Shown here piece by piece: positions 14,505 through 22,792 of a DNA stretch of 38,194 nt. The notes beneath the pieces were generated by a model. It saw only the letters and a program-made list of their open reading frames with translations. It did no database searches and was not told where the DNA came from. Positions within the stretch are counted from its first letter, which is position 1. The number at the start of each line of letters is the position of its first letter. The translations under genes were made by a program, and so were the position numbers. Origin of the DNA: Endobacterium cereale (GTDB taxonomy: Bacteria; Pseudomonadota; Alphaproteobacteria; Rhizobiales; Rhizobiaceae); assembly GCF_009617585.1 (NCBI RefSeq), contig NZ_WIXI01000030.1, forward strand, positions 1 through 38,194, in the 5' to 3' direction.

Positions 14505-14779
14505 CAGAGCTCGCGTCCAAACTCTTTCTCGAATTCTTCGTCTATTTGCCGCATAGCCTCGGCGGCATCAATGGGATCGCCGCTCTCCTCTGCCTCGGCA
14601 ATCAGAGCGTCAAGTTCGTCTACCGTATAACCATGGATCAGGCGTGATGACTGCAACGTAGCCATTGCTTTCGTGACGACGTCACCAGCCGTTGCAAACT
14701 CCCCGGAAGCGACCGCCTCGTTGATCGCCTCGCTCACCTCACGGGGAATATCGATGCTTACTTTTTCAAGCTGCGGCAT
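14504..14779 (-). CDS. parD: ParD-family antitoxin
   Basis: A 91-aa antitoxin. The first half (VSIDIPREVSEAINEAVASGEFATAGDVVTKAM) is a ribbon-helix-helix DNA-binding domain as in ParD/CopG. The acidic C-terminus (IAEAEESGDPIDAAEAMRQIDEEFEKEFG) would wrap the toxin. It precedes the toxin with a 1-nt overlap, the standard order. Such pairs usually repress their own promoter, so one may lie in the 49 nt before it. Confidence 0.9.
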   Translation of the reverse strand: MPQLEKVSIDIPREVSEAINEAVASGEFATAGDVVTKAMATLQSSRLIHGYTVDELDALIAEAEESGDPIDAAEAMRQIDEEFEKEFGREL

Positions 14780-14828
14780 AACGCTGAGCCTCCGGGGGGA
14801 TGCGGAAAATTATAACCGATCCAGCCGA

Positions 14829-15203
14829 TTAATACCACCCGACCGCAACCTGCGCCTCTTCAGACATGCGCTCCGGCGTCCACGGCGGATCAAACGTCAT
14901 CTCGACCTCAACGCCCGAAACGCCTTCCACGGCGCCGACGGCATTTTCCACCCAGCCCGGCATTTCACCTGCCACGGGGCAACCCGGTGCCGTCAGCGTC
15001 ATGGCGATCTTCACCATGCGATCGTCCTCGATGTCGATCTTGTAGATCAGCCCGAGTTCAAAGATGTCGGCCGGGATTTCCGGGTCGTAAACGGTCTTCA
15101 GCGCCGCGATGATGTCATCGGACAGGCGCTCCAGTTCATCCGCAGGAATCGCAGAATCGATAATGCCTTCACGGGCATCCCACTTTGGTATGTCTTGGTC
15201 CAT
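14829..15203 (-). CDS. sufT: SufT (DUF59/MIP18) Fe-S assembly factor
   Basis: A 124-aa protein of the MIP18/DUF59 family that aids Fe-S cluster maturation; it is called sufX in some rhizobial papers. Seen: LKTVYDPEIPADIFELGLIYKIDI, then MTLTAPGCPVAGEMPGWV with the family cysteine, then VEVEMTFDPPWTPERMSEEA. The ATG at 15203 has AGGGG upstream. It follows sufS by 14 nt. Confidence 0.9.
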   Translation of the reverse strand: MDQDIPKWDAREGIIDSAIPADELERLSDDIIAALKTVYDPEIPADIFELGLIYKIDIEDDRMVKIAMTLTAPGCPVAGEMPGWVENAVGAVEGVSGVEVEMTFDPPWTPERMSEEAQVAVGWY

Positions 15204-15217
15204 AGCCCCTAAAATCC

Positions 15218-16456
15218 TCAGGCAAAGAAATTGCGCGCATAGTCGAGCGCATCGGCCAGCGCATCCACTTCGGCACGGGTATTGTACATGCCGAAAGATG
15301 CGCGACATGTGGAGGTGACGCCAAAGCGTTTCAACAGCGGCATAGCACAATGTGTACCGGCCCGCACGGCCACGCCTCGGCGATCGATGACCATCGAAAC
15401 GTCATGGGCATGGATGCCGGCCAGTTCGAACGAGAACATCGCACCCTTACCCGGTGCATTACCGATGATGCGAAGCGAGTTGATTGCCTGCAACCGCTCG
15501 GTCGCATAGGCCGTCAGGTCCGCCTCGTGGCGCGAGATCGCCTCGCGGCCGATCTTTTCCATGTAATCCAGCGCATGACCAAGCCCGATCGCCTGCACGA
15601 TCGGCGGCGTTCCGGCTTCGAAACGATGCGGCGGATCATTGTAGGTGACGAAATCCTGATCGACATCGACGATCATCTCGCCGCCGCCCATGAACGGCCG
15701 CATCTCCTTCAGCCGGTCGGTCTTGCCGTAAAGCACACCGATACCCGACGGACCGTAAAGCTTGTGGCCGGTCATCACGAACCAGTCGCAATCGATATCG
15801 CGCACGTCGATTGGCATATGCACCGCGCTCTGCGAACCATCGACCAGAACCGGAATGCCGCGCTCACGGGCGATGCGGCAGATTTCCTTGACCGGAACGA
15901 CGGTGCCGAGCGCGTTCGACATATGCGTTATCGCAATCAGCTTGGTCTTTTCGCTCAATGACTTTTCGAACGCCTCGATATGGAAGGCGCCCTCGTCATC
16001 CACCGGCACCCAGACCAGCTTGGCGCCCTGCCGCTCGCGGATAAAGTGCCACGGCACGATGTTGGAATGGTGCTCCATGATCGAGATGACGATCTCGTCG
16101 CCCTCGCCGATTTTTGGCATGCCGTAACCGTAAGCGACGGTGTTGATCGCCTCGGTGGAATTCTTGGTGAAAATGATCTCGTCGATCGAACCGGCATTCA
16201 GGAACTTTCGGACCTTTTCGCGCGACGCCTCATAGGCGTCGGTAGCGGCATTCGAAAGATAATGTAAACCGCGATGCACGTTTGCATATTCGTTGGAATA
16301 AGCGTGCGAAATCGCCTCGATCACCGATTGCGGTTTTTGCGCGGAAGCGCCGTTATCGAGATAAACGAGAGGCTTGCCGTGAACCATTGTCGACAGGATC
16401 GGGAAATCCCGGCGGATGGCTTCGACGTCGTAAGCGGTCGGTGTGGTGTGGTCCAT
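15218..16456 (-). CDS. sufS: SufS-type cysteine desulfurase (SufS1)
   Basis: A 412-aa PLP enzyme that takes sulfur from L-cysteine for the SufBCD scaffold. Seen: NVHRGLHYLSNAATDAYE, the PLP histidine block MEHHSNIVPWHF, the PLP lysine MTGHKLYGPSGIGVLYG, and the catalytic cysteine in RAGTHCAMPLLKRFG, typical of group II (SufS) enzymes. The ATG at 16456 has AAAGG upstream. SufS normally needs SufE or SufU; none is visible here. A second desulfurase of the NifS/IscS type starts the operon. Confidence 0.95.
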   Translation of the reverse strand: MDHTTPTAYDVEAIRRDFPILSTMVHGKPLVYLDNGASAQKPQSVIEAISHAYSNEYANVHRGLHYLSNAATDAYEASREKVRKFLNAGSIDEIIFTKNSTEAINTVAYGYGMPKIGEGDEIVISIMEHHSNIVPWHFIRERQGAKLVWVPVDDEGAFHIEAFEKSLSEKTKLIAITHMSNALGTVVPVKEICRIARERGIPVLVDGSQSAVHMPIDVRDIDCDWFVMTGHKLYGPSGIGVLYGKTDRLKEMRPFMGGGEMIVDVDQDFVTYNDPPHRFEAGTPPIVQAIGLGHALDYMEKIGREAISRHEADLTAYATERLQAINSLRIIGNAPGKGAMFSFELAGIHAHDVSMVIDRRGVAVRAGTHCAMPLLKRFGVTSTCRASFGMYNTRAEVDALADALDYARNFFA

Positions 16457-16536
16457 AAGAAAGCCTTTCTGATCTCGCTCAGGGCGAGATTTTGGCAGAA
16501 GCTCTACGCTTACCGGCAAGCTTGAAAACTTTACCT

Positions 16537-16643
16537 TCGTCATCCGCGGGCTTGCCCCGAGGATCCAATCACGTTGCAACCGGTTCAACGGTCGCAGATG
16601 CTCGGGACATCCCTCGGGTTAAACCCGAGGACGAGCATGACGA
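16537..16643. repeat. RIME-like palindromic intergenic repeat
   Basis: A 107-bp element whose ends are inverted (TCGTCAT at 16537, ATGACGA at 16637). Inside are two hairpin modules rich in CCTCGGG/CCCGAGG, including CCTCGGGT-TAA-ACCCGAGG (16612-16630). This pattern matches the Rhizobiaceae intergenic mosaic element class from general knowledge. It sits between sufD and sufS1 within the operon and would be transcribed. Confidence 0.7.
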
Positions 16644-16673
16644 GCGGAGGAGTTTCCCCCTCCGCCGGTCTTA

Positions 16674-17948
16674 TCAGGCGTGCTTTGCCAGCCAGGTGGA
16701 AATGATGCCTTCCAGCGCTTCCACCAACTGCTCGTCTTCCAGCTCTTCAACGATTTCGGCGACGAAGGCGTTGACCAGCATGGCGCGTGCCTTGTTTTCC
16801 GGGATACCGCGGGCCTTGAGGTAGTAGAGGTGGTTGTTGTCGATATCGGCAACCGTCGCACCATGGCCACAGACCACGTCGTCGGCAAAGATTTCGAGTT
16901 CCGGCTTGGCCGAAAAATCGGCGTCGTCCGAAAGCAACAGCGTGTTGCAAGACATCTTTGCATCGGTCTTCTGGGCGTCGAGCGCAACCTTGATCATGCC
17001 CTGGAATACGCCGCGGGCGCGATCGAACACCACGTTACGGAAAACTTCCGTAGAGCTCGTGTTCGGCACGTTATGCGCCAGAACCAGCGTCACGTCGGTA
17101 TGGGTGTCGCCACCCAGCAGGTTGACGCCGCGCAGGGTCAGTTCGGCATTTTCGCCCGAAACATCGATGCGCAGTTCCTGACGCACCAGCTTGCCGCCGG
17201 CATTGATGACGAACAGCTTCAGCTTGGCATTCGCACCAACGCGGATGCGGATCTGGCCGAGATGCGTGTCCTCGGCACCCTGCTGCTGCACGATCACCCA
17301 AGTCACGTCGGCGCCGTCGCCAATAGAGATATCGCTGACCGACGACACGAAGGCCGCACCGTCGCCGGTCGCCGCATGGCGCTCGATGACTGTGGCCGTG
17401 CTATTGGCACCAAAGCTGACCGGGAAGCGCGTATGCACCTGTCCGCCGCCATGGATCGCCTGGATCTCGATCGGCGTTTCCAGTTCGGCACCTGCCGGCA
17501 CTTCCAGCACATAACCGTCGCGGACGAAACTGCCGTTGATACGGCCGATGGCATCGTCGTTATCGATGACGGACAGGCCCGGAGCAGCCGTGCCTTCGCG
17601 CAGCATGTCGGCGAATGCACCGACGACAACGCCTTCGACGGCCGCCTTGGCATCGACCTTGCCCTGCAGGGCAGCCAGCACTGGCGAACCGGCAACAAAC
17701 GGTGCCTGCGCGTCGATGACGGCGGTGCTCGTCTCGGTCGGAACCGCACGTAGCAGCGTTTTCAGATCGGTATAATGCCAGGCCTCGATACGGCGCGTCG
17801 GCAGGCCCTGTGTTTTCAGGTCATCGAGCAGGCGGTCGCGCGCGCTGGCCACGGCGCCATTGCCCGGCAGGTCACCGAAGGACGCGGTATAGGCGTCGAT
17901 CAGTGCGCTTTCCGCAGCACTCAGGCGGGGTTGTGTCTGGATATTCAT
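16674..17948 (-). CDS. sufD: SufD, Fe-S scaffold subunit
   Basis: A 424-aa beta-helix protein that partners SufB and SufC. The C-terminal third holds the family core: SSTEVFRNVVFDRARGVFQGMIKVALDAQKTDA, then LLLSDDADFSAKPELEIFADDVVCGHGATVAD with the conserved histidine, and a final NNHLYYLKARGIPENKARAMLVNAFVAE. The ATG at 17948 has GGAGG about 10 nt upstream. It follows sufC by 20 nt. Confidence 0.95.
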   Translation of the reverse strand: MNIQTQPRLSAAESALIDAYTASFGDLPGNGAVASARDRLLDDLKTQGLPTRRIEAWHYTDLKTLLRAVPTETSTAVIDAQAPFVAGSPVLAALQGKVDAKAAVEGVVVGAFADMLREGTAAPGLSVIDNDDAIGRINGSFVRDGYVLEVPAGAELETPIEIQAIHGGGQVHTRFPVSFGANSTATVIERHAATGDGAAFVSSVSDISIGDGADVTWVIVQQQGAEDTHLGQIRIRVGANAKLKLFVINAGGKLVRQELRIDVSGENAELTLRGVNLLGGDTHTDVTLVLAHNVPNTSSTEVFRNVVFDRARGVFQGMIKVALDAQKTDAKMSCNTLLLSDDADFSAKPELEIFADDVVCGHGATVADIDNNHLYYLKARGIPENKARAMLVNAFVAEIVEELEDEQLVEALEGIISTWLAKHA

Positions 17949-17968
17949 GGTCTCTTGCCTCCCGCCAA

Positions 17969-18724
17969 TCAGGCTGCCGCGCCGATGATGTCGGCATAAC
18001 CATTGGCTTCCAGTTCGAGCGCCAGTTCCTTGTCGCCCGAACGGATGATCTGGCCCTTGTAGAGAACGTGAACGCTGTCCGGCACGATGTAGTCGAGCAG
18101 GCGCTGGTAATGGGTGATGACGATGGTGGCGCGATCCGGCGACTTCAGCGCGTTGACGCCGTCAGCAACGATCTTCAGCGCATCGATATCGAGGCCGGAA
18201 TCGGTCTCGTCGAGCACGCAAAGCTGCGGCTGCAAGAGCGCCATCTGCAGGATTTCAGCGCGCTTCTTTTCACCGCCGGAGAAACCGACGTTCAGCGGAC
18301 GCTTGAGCATGTCCATGTTGATCTTCAATTCGCCGGCCGATTCCTTGACGCGGCGGATGAATTCCGGGGTCGTCAGTTCTTCTTCGCCGCGCGCCTTGCG
18401 CTGCTCGTTCATGGCCACCTTCAGGAATTGCATGGTGGCAACGCCCGGAATTTCGACCGGGTACTGGAAGGCAAGGAAGATGCCCTTGGAGGCGCGCTCG
18501 GCCGGGTCGAGTTCGAGAATGCTCTCGCCGTTATACAGGATGTCGCCCTCGGTGACTTCATAGTCCTCGCGGCCCGACAGGATGTAGGACAGCGTCGACT
18601 TGCCGGAACCGTTCGGGCCCATGATGGCAGCCACTTCGCCGGCCTTCACGGTGAGGTTCAGTCCACGGATGATTTCGGTGCCATCTTCGGCGATACGGGC
18701 GTGCAGGTTCTTGATCTCAAGCAT
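17969..18724 (-). CDS. sufC: SufC, Fe-S scaffold ATPase
   Basis: A 251-aa ABC-type ATPase that energises cluster assembly on SufBD. Seen: Walker A GPNGSGKST near residue 35, family-typical EDYEVTEGDILYNGESIL, signature LSGGEKKR-like VGFSGGEKKRAEILQ, Walker B VLDETDSGLDIDAL, and switch VITHYQRLLDYI. The ATG at 18724 (MLEIKNL) is preferred; one at 18733 would add MKK. The stop of the preceding 85-aa gene lies inside this start region, suggesting translational coupling. Confidence 0.95.
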   Translation of the reverse strand: MLEIKNLHARIAEDGTEIIRGLNLTVKAGEVAAIMGPNGSGKSTLSYILSGREDYEVTEGDILYNGESILELDPAERASKGIFLAFQYPVEIPGVATMQFLKVAMNEQRKARGEEELTTPEFIRRVKESAGELKINMDMLKRPLNVGFSGGEKKRAEILQMALLQPQLCVLDETDSGLDIDALKIVADGVNALKSPDRATIVITHYQRLLDYIVPDSVHVLYKGQIIRSGDKELALELEANGYADIIGAAA

Positions 18725-18974
18725 CTTTTTCATCTCTTGATTTGTTTTTTCTTCCGTAAAGGAAGCGATCCATCATTTTGTCGCCGACAAGCTCAGGCGC
18801 GGCCCAGATAATTATGAATACAACGACAAGTGAAACAGCTCCGATGGATTTGGCCACAGCCCAATCAGCTATCAGACCTGCAAGTCCAACAAAAAGCCCA
18901 ATGCAGCAGGTGAACATGGTCAAAAGCATGACCTTCATGCCCACCGTCATATCGGACTTTTTGTCTCGGTCCAT
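18717..18974 (-). CDS. 85-aa membrane protein inside the suf operon
   Basis: Unrecognised. Seen: a charged N-terminus, two hydrophobic spans (MLLTMFTCCIGLFVGLAGLI and IGAVSLVVVFIIIWAA), and a basic tail (RFLYGRKNKSRDEKDA). It begins 3 nt after the sufB stop and its own stop overlaps the sufC start, so it is firmly embedded in the operon. The CC pair in the first span might bind metal, but that is a guess. A local insertion or a lineage-specific accessory are both possible. Confidence 0.7.
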   Translation of the reverse strand: MDRDKKSDMTVGMKVMLLTMFTCCIGLFVGLAGLIADWAVAKSIGAVSLVVVFIIIWAAPELVGDKMMDRFLYGRKNKSRDEKDA

Positions 18975-18977
18975 TCG

Positions 18978-20447
18978 TTATCCCACGCTACCCTCAAGCG
19001 AGATGCCGATCAGCTTCTGCGCTTCCACGGCAAATTCCATCGGCAGTTCCTGAATGACTTCGCGCACGAAACCGTTGACGATCAGCGCGATCGCCTCTTC
19101 CGTCGGGATGCCGCGCTGGAGGCAATAGAACAGCTGATCTTCCGAGATCTTGGAGGTGGTTGCCTCGTGCTCGAACTGCGCCGAAGAATTCTTCGCTTCG
19201 ATGTAAGGCACCGTATGCGCGCCGCAACGATCGCCAATCAGCAACGAGTCGCACTGCGTGAAGTTACGGGCATTGCTCGCCTTGCGGTGAGCCGAAACCT
19301 GGCCGCGATAGGTGTTCTGCGAAACGCCGGCAGCGATACCCTTGGAAACGATGCGGCTCGATGTGTTCTTGCCGAGATGGATCATCTTGGTGCCGCTGTC
19401 GATCTGCTGGTGACCGTTGGAAACGGCGATCGAGTAGAACTCGCCACGCGAATCGTCACCGCGCAGGATGCAGGACGGGTATTTCCAGGTGATCGCCGAA
19501 CCGGTTTCCACCTGTGTCCAGGAAATCTTGGAGCGGTCGCCACGGCAATCGCCACGCTTGGTGACGAAATTGTAGATGCCGCCCTTGCCGTCCTTGTCGC
19601 CCGGGAACCAGTTCTGAACGGTCGAGTACTTGATCTCGGCATCGTCCAGAGCAACGAGTTCGACGACAGCTGCATGCAGCTGGTTTTCGTCGCGCTGCGG
19701 TGCCGTGCAGCCTTCGAGATAGGACACGTAAGCGCCCTCTTCGCAGATGATCAGCGTGCGCTCGAACTGGCCGGTGTTCTTCTCGTTGATACGGAAGTAG
19801 GTCGACAGTTCCATCGGGCAACGAACGCCCTTCGGCACGAACACGAACGAACCATCGGTAAAGACGGCGGCGTTCAGCGTTGCATAATAGTTGTCGGTGG
19901 TCGGCACGACCGAGCCGAGATACTTTTTGATCAGATCGGGATGTTCGCGGATGGCTTCCGAGATCGACATGAAGATCACGCCGGCCTTCTGGAGTTCCTT
20001 CTTGAACGTGGTGACGACCGAAACCGAGTCGAACACGGCATCGACGGCGACCTTGGACTTCTGCACGCCGGCCAGAATTTCCTGCTCGCGCAACGGAATC
20101 CCGAGCTTTTCATAGGTCCGCAGCAGTTCCGGATCGACTTCGTCGAGCGAAACCGGGCCGGTGATGTTCTTCGGCGCAGCGTAATAATAATAGTCGTTGA
20201 AATCGATCTTCGGGTAATCGACGCGCGCCCAGCTCGGCTCTTCCATGGTCAGCCAGCGGCGATAGGCGTCGAGACGCCATTCCAGCATCCACTCCGGCTC
20301 CTGCTTCTTGGCAGAGATGAAACGGATGATGTCTTCAGACAGGCCCTTGGGCGCCTTATCGACTTCGATGATCGTCTCAAAACCGTATTTGTACTGGTCG
20401 ATATCGATCCCGCGGACCTGATCGATGGTTTCCTGAACGGCAGGCAT
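18978..20447 (-). CDS. sufB: SufB, Fe-S scaffold subunit
   Basis: A 489-aa protein that assembles the nascent cluster with SufC and SufD. Family features seen: [17 protein letters not shown] near the N-terminus, [88 protein letters not shown], and the C-terminal [25 protein letters not shown]. The ATG at 20447 has GGAG at 6 nt. It is preceded by 150 nt without a gene that carry a hairpin. Confidence 0.96.
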   Translation of the reverse strand: MPAVQETIDQVRGIDIDQYKYGFETIIEVDKAPKGLSEDIIRFISAKKQEPEWMLEWRLDAYRRWLTMEEPSWARVDYPKIDFNDYYYYAAPKNITGPVSLDEVDPELLRTYEKLGIPLREQEILAGVQKSKVAVDAVFDSVSVVTTFKKELQKAGVIFMSISEAIREHPDLIKKYLGSVVPTTDNYYATLNAAVFTDGSFVFVPKGVRCPMELSTYFRINEKNTGQFERTLIICEEGAYVSYLEGCTAPQRDENQLHAAVVELVALDDAEIKYSTVQNWFPGDKDGKGGIYNFVTKRGDCRGDRSKISWTQVETGSAITWKYPSCILRGDDSRGEFYSIAVSNGHQQIDSGTKMIHLGKNTSSRIVSKGIAAGVSQNTYRGQVSAHRKASNARNFTQCDSLLIGDRCGAHTVPYIEAKNSSAQFEHEATTSKISEDQLFYCLQRGIPTEEAIALIVNGFVREVIQELPMEFAVEAQKLIGISLEGSVG

Positions 20448-20563
20448 CACATTCTCCAAATCTGGCCGAAATCAAAGGTCCGGCAGCTTGTCATCGTGTT
20501 GGCGGATTTCCGCCTTCATGTAAGTGCCAGAAGGGGAATTTCCCAGCTTTTGGCAAGGTCAAA

Positions 20564-20581
20564 ATTTGCGTTTCCGCAAAT
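20564..20581 (-). promoter_or_regulatory. Intercistronic hairpin between sufS2 and sufB
   Basis: On the minus strand ATTTGCG pairs with CGCAAAT around a GAAA loop and is followed by TTTTG. It could act as a weak terminator or an RNA processing site that sets sufB levels relative to the desulfurase. A TTTAGAA half-site (20590-20584) just before it resembles half of an Irr box. Confidence 0.45.
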
Positions 20582-20597
20582 CATTCTAAACTAGCGT

Positions 20598-21764
20598 CTA
20601 TGCGGCCTGCCCCGAAAGCCGGCGTCGGCCCGCCACTTTGGCAAAAGCGGTTATGGCGCAGTCAATATCGGCTTCTGTGGTTGTCGGCCCGAGCGATATA
20701 CGCAGGCCCCCCAGTTTTGGATCATGCCCCATGGCCGTCAGCACATGACTTTCGCCAACCCGGCCGGACGAGCAAGCAGAACCGGCCGAAAGCGCGATGC
20801 CTTCAAGATCGAAACCGATCTGTCCGGTCTCCGATTTCAACTCTGGCAACGTGAAAAAGCTGGTATTGGCCACACGCTCCACATCGGCACCATGAATGAT
20901 CACGTCCGGAGCCGCACCACGCATGCCATTTTCCAGCCGGCTGCGCAGGGCCGCTATATGGACACAGCGCGCATCCAGTTCGCCCAGCGCCACTTCGGCC
21001 GCGGCCCCAAAACCGACAATCGCAAAAAAGTTTTCGGTTCCGGAACGATGGCCCTTTTCCTGACCTCCACCCCGGATCAACGGTTTTGGCATCAACACCT
21101 CGCCACGCGTCACAAGTGCGCCAACACCCTTCGGCCCGCCGATCTTGTGCGACGAAATGATCAGGAAATCGGCATCCAGCGCATTGATATCGAGCGGCAA
21201 ACGCCCGGCCGCTTGCACGGCATCAACCACCATCAAGCCACCTACCGCATGCGCAAGCCTGGCCGCCTCAGCCACAGGCTGCACGATACCGGTCTCGTTG
21301 TTCACCAGCATGACGGCTACCATCGGCAGACCGGTTTCACGATCATGCCCAGCCAACATCACCTCAAGCGCCGCGAGATCAACAACGCCCTCACCCGTCA
21401 CCGGGATTTCATGCACATTTTCGGAAGCGAAACGACCGCCTTCGCGAATGGCCGGATGTTCGATCGCTGAAACATAAAGCGCGCCGATTTTCAGCGGCGA
21501 ACGGCCCATGCGGAATTCCGGCACAAGAACATGGTTGGAGGCCTCGGTGGCGCCACTGGTGAAAATGACGTGAGCCGGTTCGGCACCGACCAGAGCAGCA
21601 ACCGAACGTCGCGCCTTTTCCAAGGCCGCCCGCGCTGCACGCCCCTCACCATGAACGGAAGACGCATTACCTGGCAGCGACAGCGCATCCATCATGGCAA
21701 TACGCGCCTCATCACACAAAGGTGCGGTCGCGTTCCAGTCGAGATATGTGCGTTCAAGCGCCAT
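20598..21764 (-). CDS. sufS2: NifS/IscS-type cysteine desulfurase (SufS2), first gene of the suf operon
   Basis: A 388-aa PLP enzyme. Seen: MALERTYLDWNATAPLCDEAR start, GNASSVHGEGRAAR, the PLP lysine block IISSHKIGGPKGVGALV, the RSGTENFFAIVGFG block, and the catalytic cysteine in SAGSACSSGRVGESHVL, typical of group I (NifS/IscS) enzymes. In A. tumefaciens the known operon order sufS2-B-C-D-S1-X-A matches this layout. The ATG at 21764 is chosen. The iron-responsive promoter lies about 140 bp upstream. Confidence 0.93.
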   Translation of the reverse strand: MALERTYLDWNATAPLCDEARIAMMDALSLPGNASSVHGEGRAARAALEKARRSVAALVGAEPAHVIFTSGATEASNHVLVPEFRMGRSPLKIGALYVSAIEHPAIREGGRFASENVHEIPVTGEGVVDLAALEVMLAGHDRETGLPMVAVMLVNNETGIVQPVAEAARLAHAVGGLMVVDAVQAAGRLPLDINALDADFLIISSHKIGGPKGVGALVTRGEVLMPKPLIRGGGQEKGHRSGTENFFAIVGFGAAAEVALGELDARCVHIAALRSRLENGMRGAAPDVIIHGADVERVANTSFFTLPELKSETGQIGFDLEGIALSAGSACSSGRVGESHVLTAMGHDPKLGGLRISLGPTTTEADIDCAITAFAKVAGRRRLSGQAA

Positions 21765-21889
21765 GGCCGGCCATTGTCCGATGCGGTTCAGTTTCTAGAT
21801 AGGCAGTGTACGGCGCATTTTCCTTGAAATTTTCGCCGGCCTTGCCGTATGAGACACCCAACCGGGGCAAACCTTGCTGGTCGCCCCAA

Positions 21890-21938
21890 TTTCGAATGGT
21901 TCTAAACTGTTTCTAGAAAAGCTGAGCGGCTTCGTCAA
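21890..21938 (-). promoter_or_regulatory. suf operon promoter with Irr ICE box and RirA IRO-box-like site
   Basis: On the minus strand TTGACG (21938-21933), 17-nt spacer, TAGAAA (21915-21910). Immediately downstream TTTAGAA-CCA-TTCGAAA (21906-21890) matches the Irr consensus TTTAGAA-N3-TTCTAAA with one mismatch. TGA-N9-TCA (21923-21937) fits the loose RirA IRO box and overlaps the -35 and spacer. TTTCTAGAAA (21910-21919) is a perfect palindrome on the -10. Known biology: Irr and RirA control suf genes in Agrobacterium and Rhizobium. Binding here is inferred. Confidence 0.7.
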
Positions 21939-21989
21939 GTCAAAGCACAGCCTAACAGTCAGGAACCTGCGACACTGACCGGAGTACCG

Positions 21990-22667
21990 ATGCCCGAAGT
22001 CATTTTCAACGGCCCTGCAGGCCGCCTGGAAGGCCGCTACCAGCCATCCAAGGAAAAGAGCGCGCCGATCGCCATCATCCTGCACCCGCACCCACAGTTC
22101 GGCGGCACGATGAACAACCAGATCGTCTACCAGCTCTTCTACATGTTCCAGAAGCGCGGTTTTACGACACTCCGGTTCAATTTCCGCTCGATAGGCCGCA
22201 GCCAGGGCGAATTCGACCACGGCGCCGGCGAACTGTCGGATGCCGCGTCGGCGCTTGACTGGGTGCAGAGCCTGCATCCCGATTCGAAGAGCTGTTGGGT
22301 CGCCGGTTATTCTTTTGGCGCCTGGATCGGCATGCAGTTGCTGATGCGCCGCCCGGAAATCGAAGGTTTCATGTCGATCGCGCCGCAGCCGAACACCTAT
22401 GACTTCTCGTTCCTGGCGCCCTGCCCGTCGTCCGGCCTGATCATCAACGGCGACGCTGACAAGGTTGCGCCTGAGAAGGACGTCAACGGCCTCGTCGAAA
22501 AGCTCAAGACCCAGAAGGGCATTCTCATCACCCACAAGATCGTAGAAGGCGCCAACCACTTCTTCAACGGCCAGGTGGATACGCTGATGGGCGAATGCGA
22601 GGATTACCTCGACCGCCGCCTCAACGGCGAACTGGTGCCGGAGCCGGCTGCCAAGCGCATCCGCTAA
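21990..22667 (+). CDS. Alpha/beta hydrolase
   Basis: A 225-aa serine hydrolase-like protein of the dienelactone hydrolase-related group. Seen: IAIILHPHPQFGGTMNN (oxyanion region), RSIGRSQGEFDHGAGE, the nucleophile elbow GYSFGAW with Ser near residue 109, an acid candidate in INGDADKVAP, and the histidine in EGANHFFNG. The substrate is unknown. The ATG at 21990 has a GGAG site. It is divergent from the suf operon across a 225-bp spacer. Confidence 0.85.
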   Translation: MPEVIFNGPAGRLEGRYQPSKEKSAPIAIILHPHPQFGGTMNNQIVYQLFYMFQKRGFTTLRFNFRSIGRSQGEFDHGAGELSDAASALDWVQSLHPDSKSCWVAGYSFGAWIGMQLLMRRPEIEGFMSIAPQPNTYDFSFLAPCPSSGLIINGDADKVAPEKDVNGLVEKLKTQKGILITHKIVEGANHFFNGQVDTLMGECEDYLDRRLNGELVPEPAAKRIR

Positions 22668-22690
22668 GCGCTTTATACAGAGCTTTCGAA

Positions 22691-22715
22691 AGGCGATCTC
22701 ACGGTCGCCTTTTTT
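22691..22715 (+). terminator. Intrinsic terminator after the hydrolase
   Basis: AGGCGA (22691-22696) pairs with TCGCCT (22705-22710), followed by a T-run to 22715. Confidence 0.8.
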
Positions 22716-22792
22716 GTTGTCCAGCAACATCTCGACGAGCGCCGCTCAAGCATCATGTCATGACAGTTGCCAAGACGATACGAGGACCAAAG

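Noticed and set aside
19167..20594. 475-aa plus-strand frame opposite sufB
   Set aside because: Shadow of sufB; high-GC genomes give long antisense frames, and the sense strand has full family motifs. The same applies to the frames at 16680-17753, 11210-12199 and 34332-35681.
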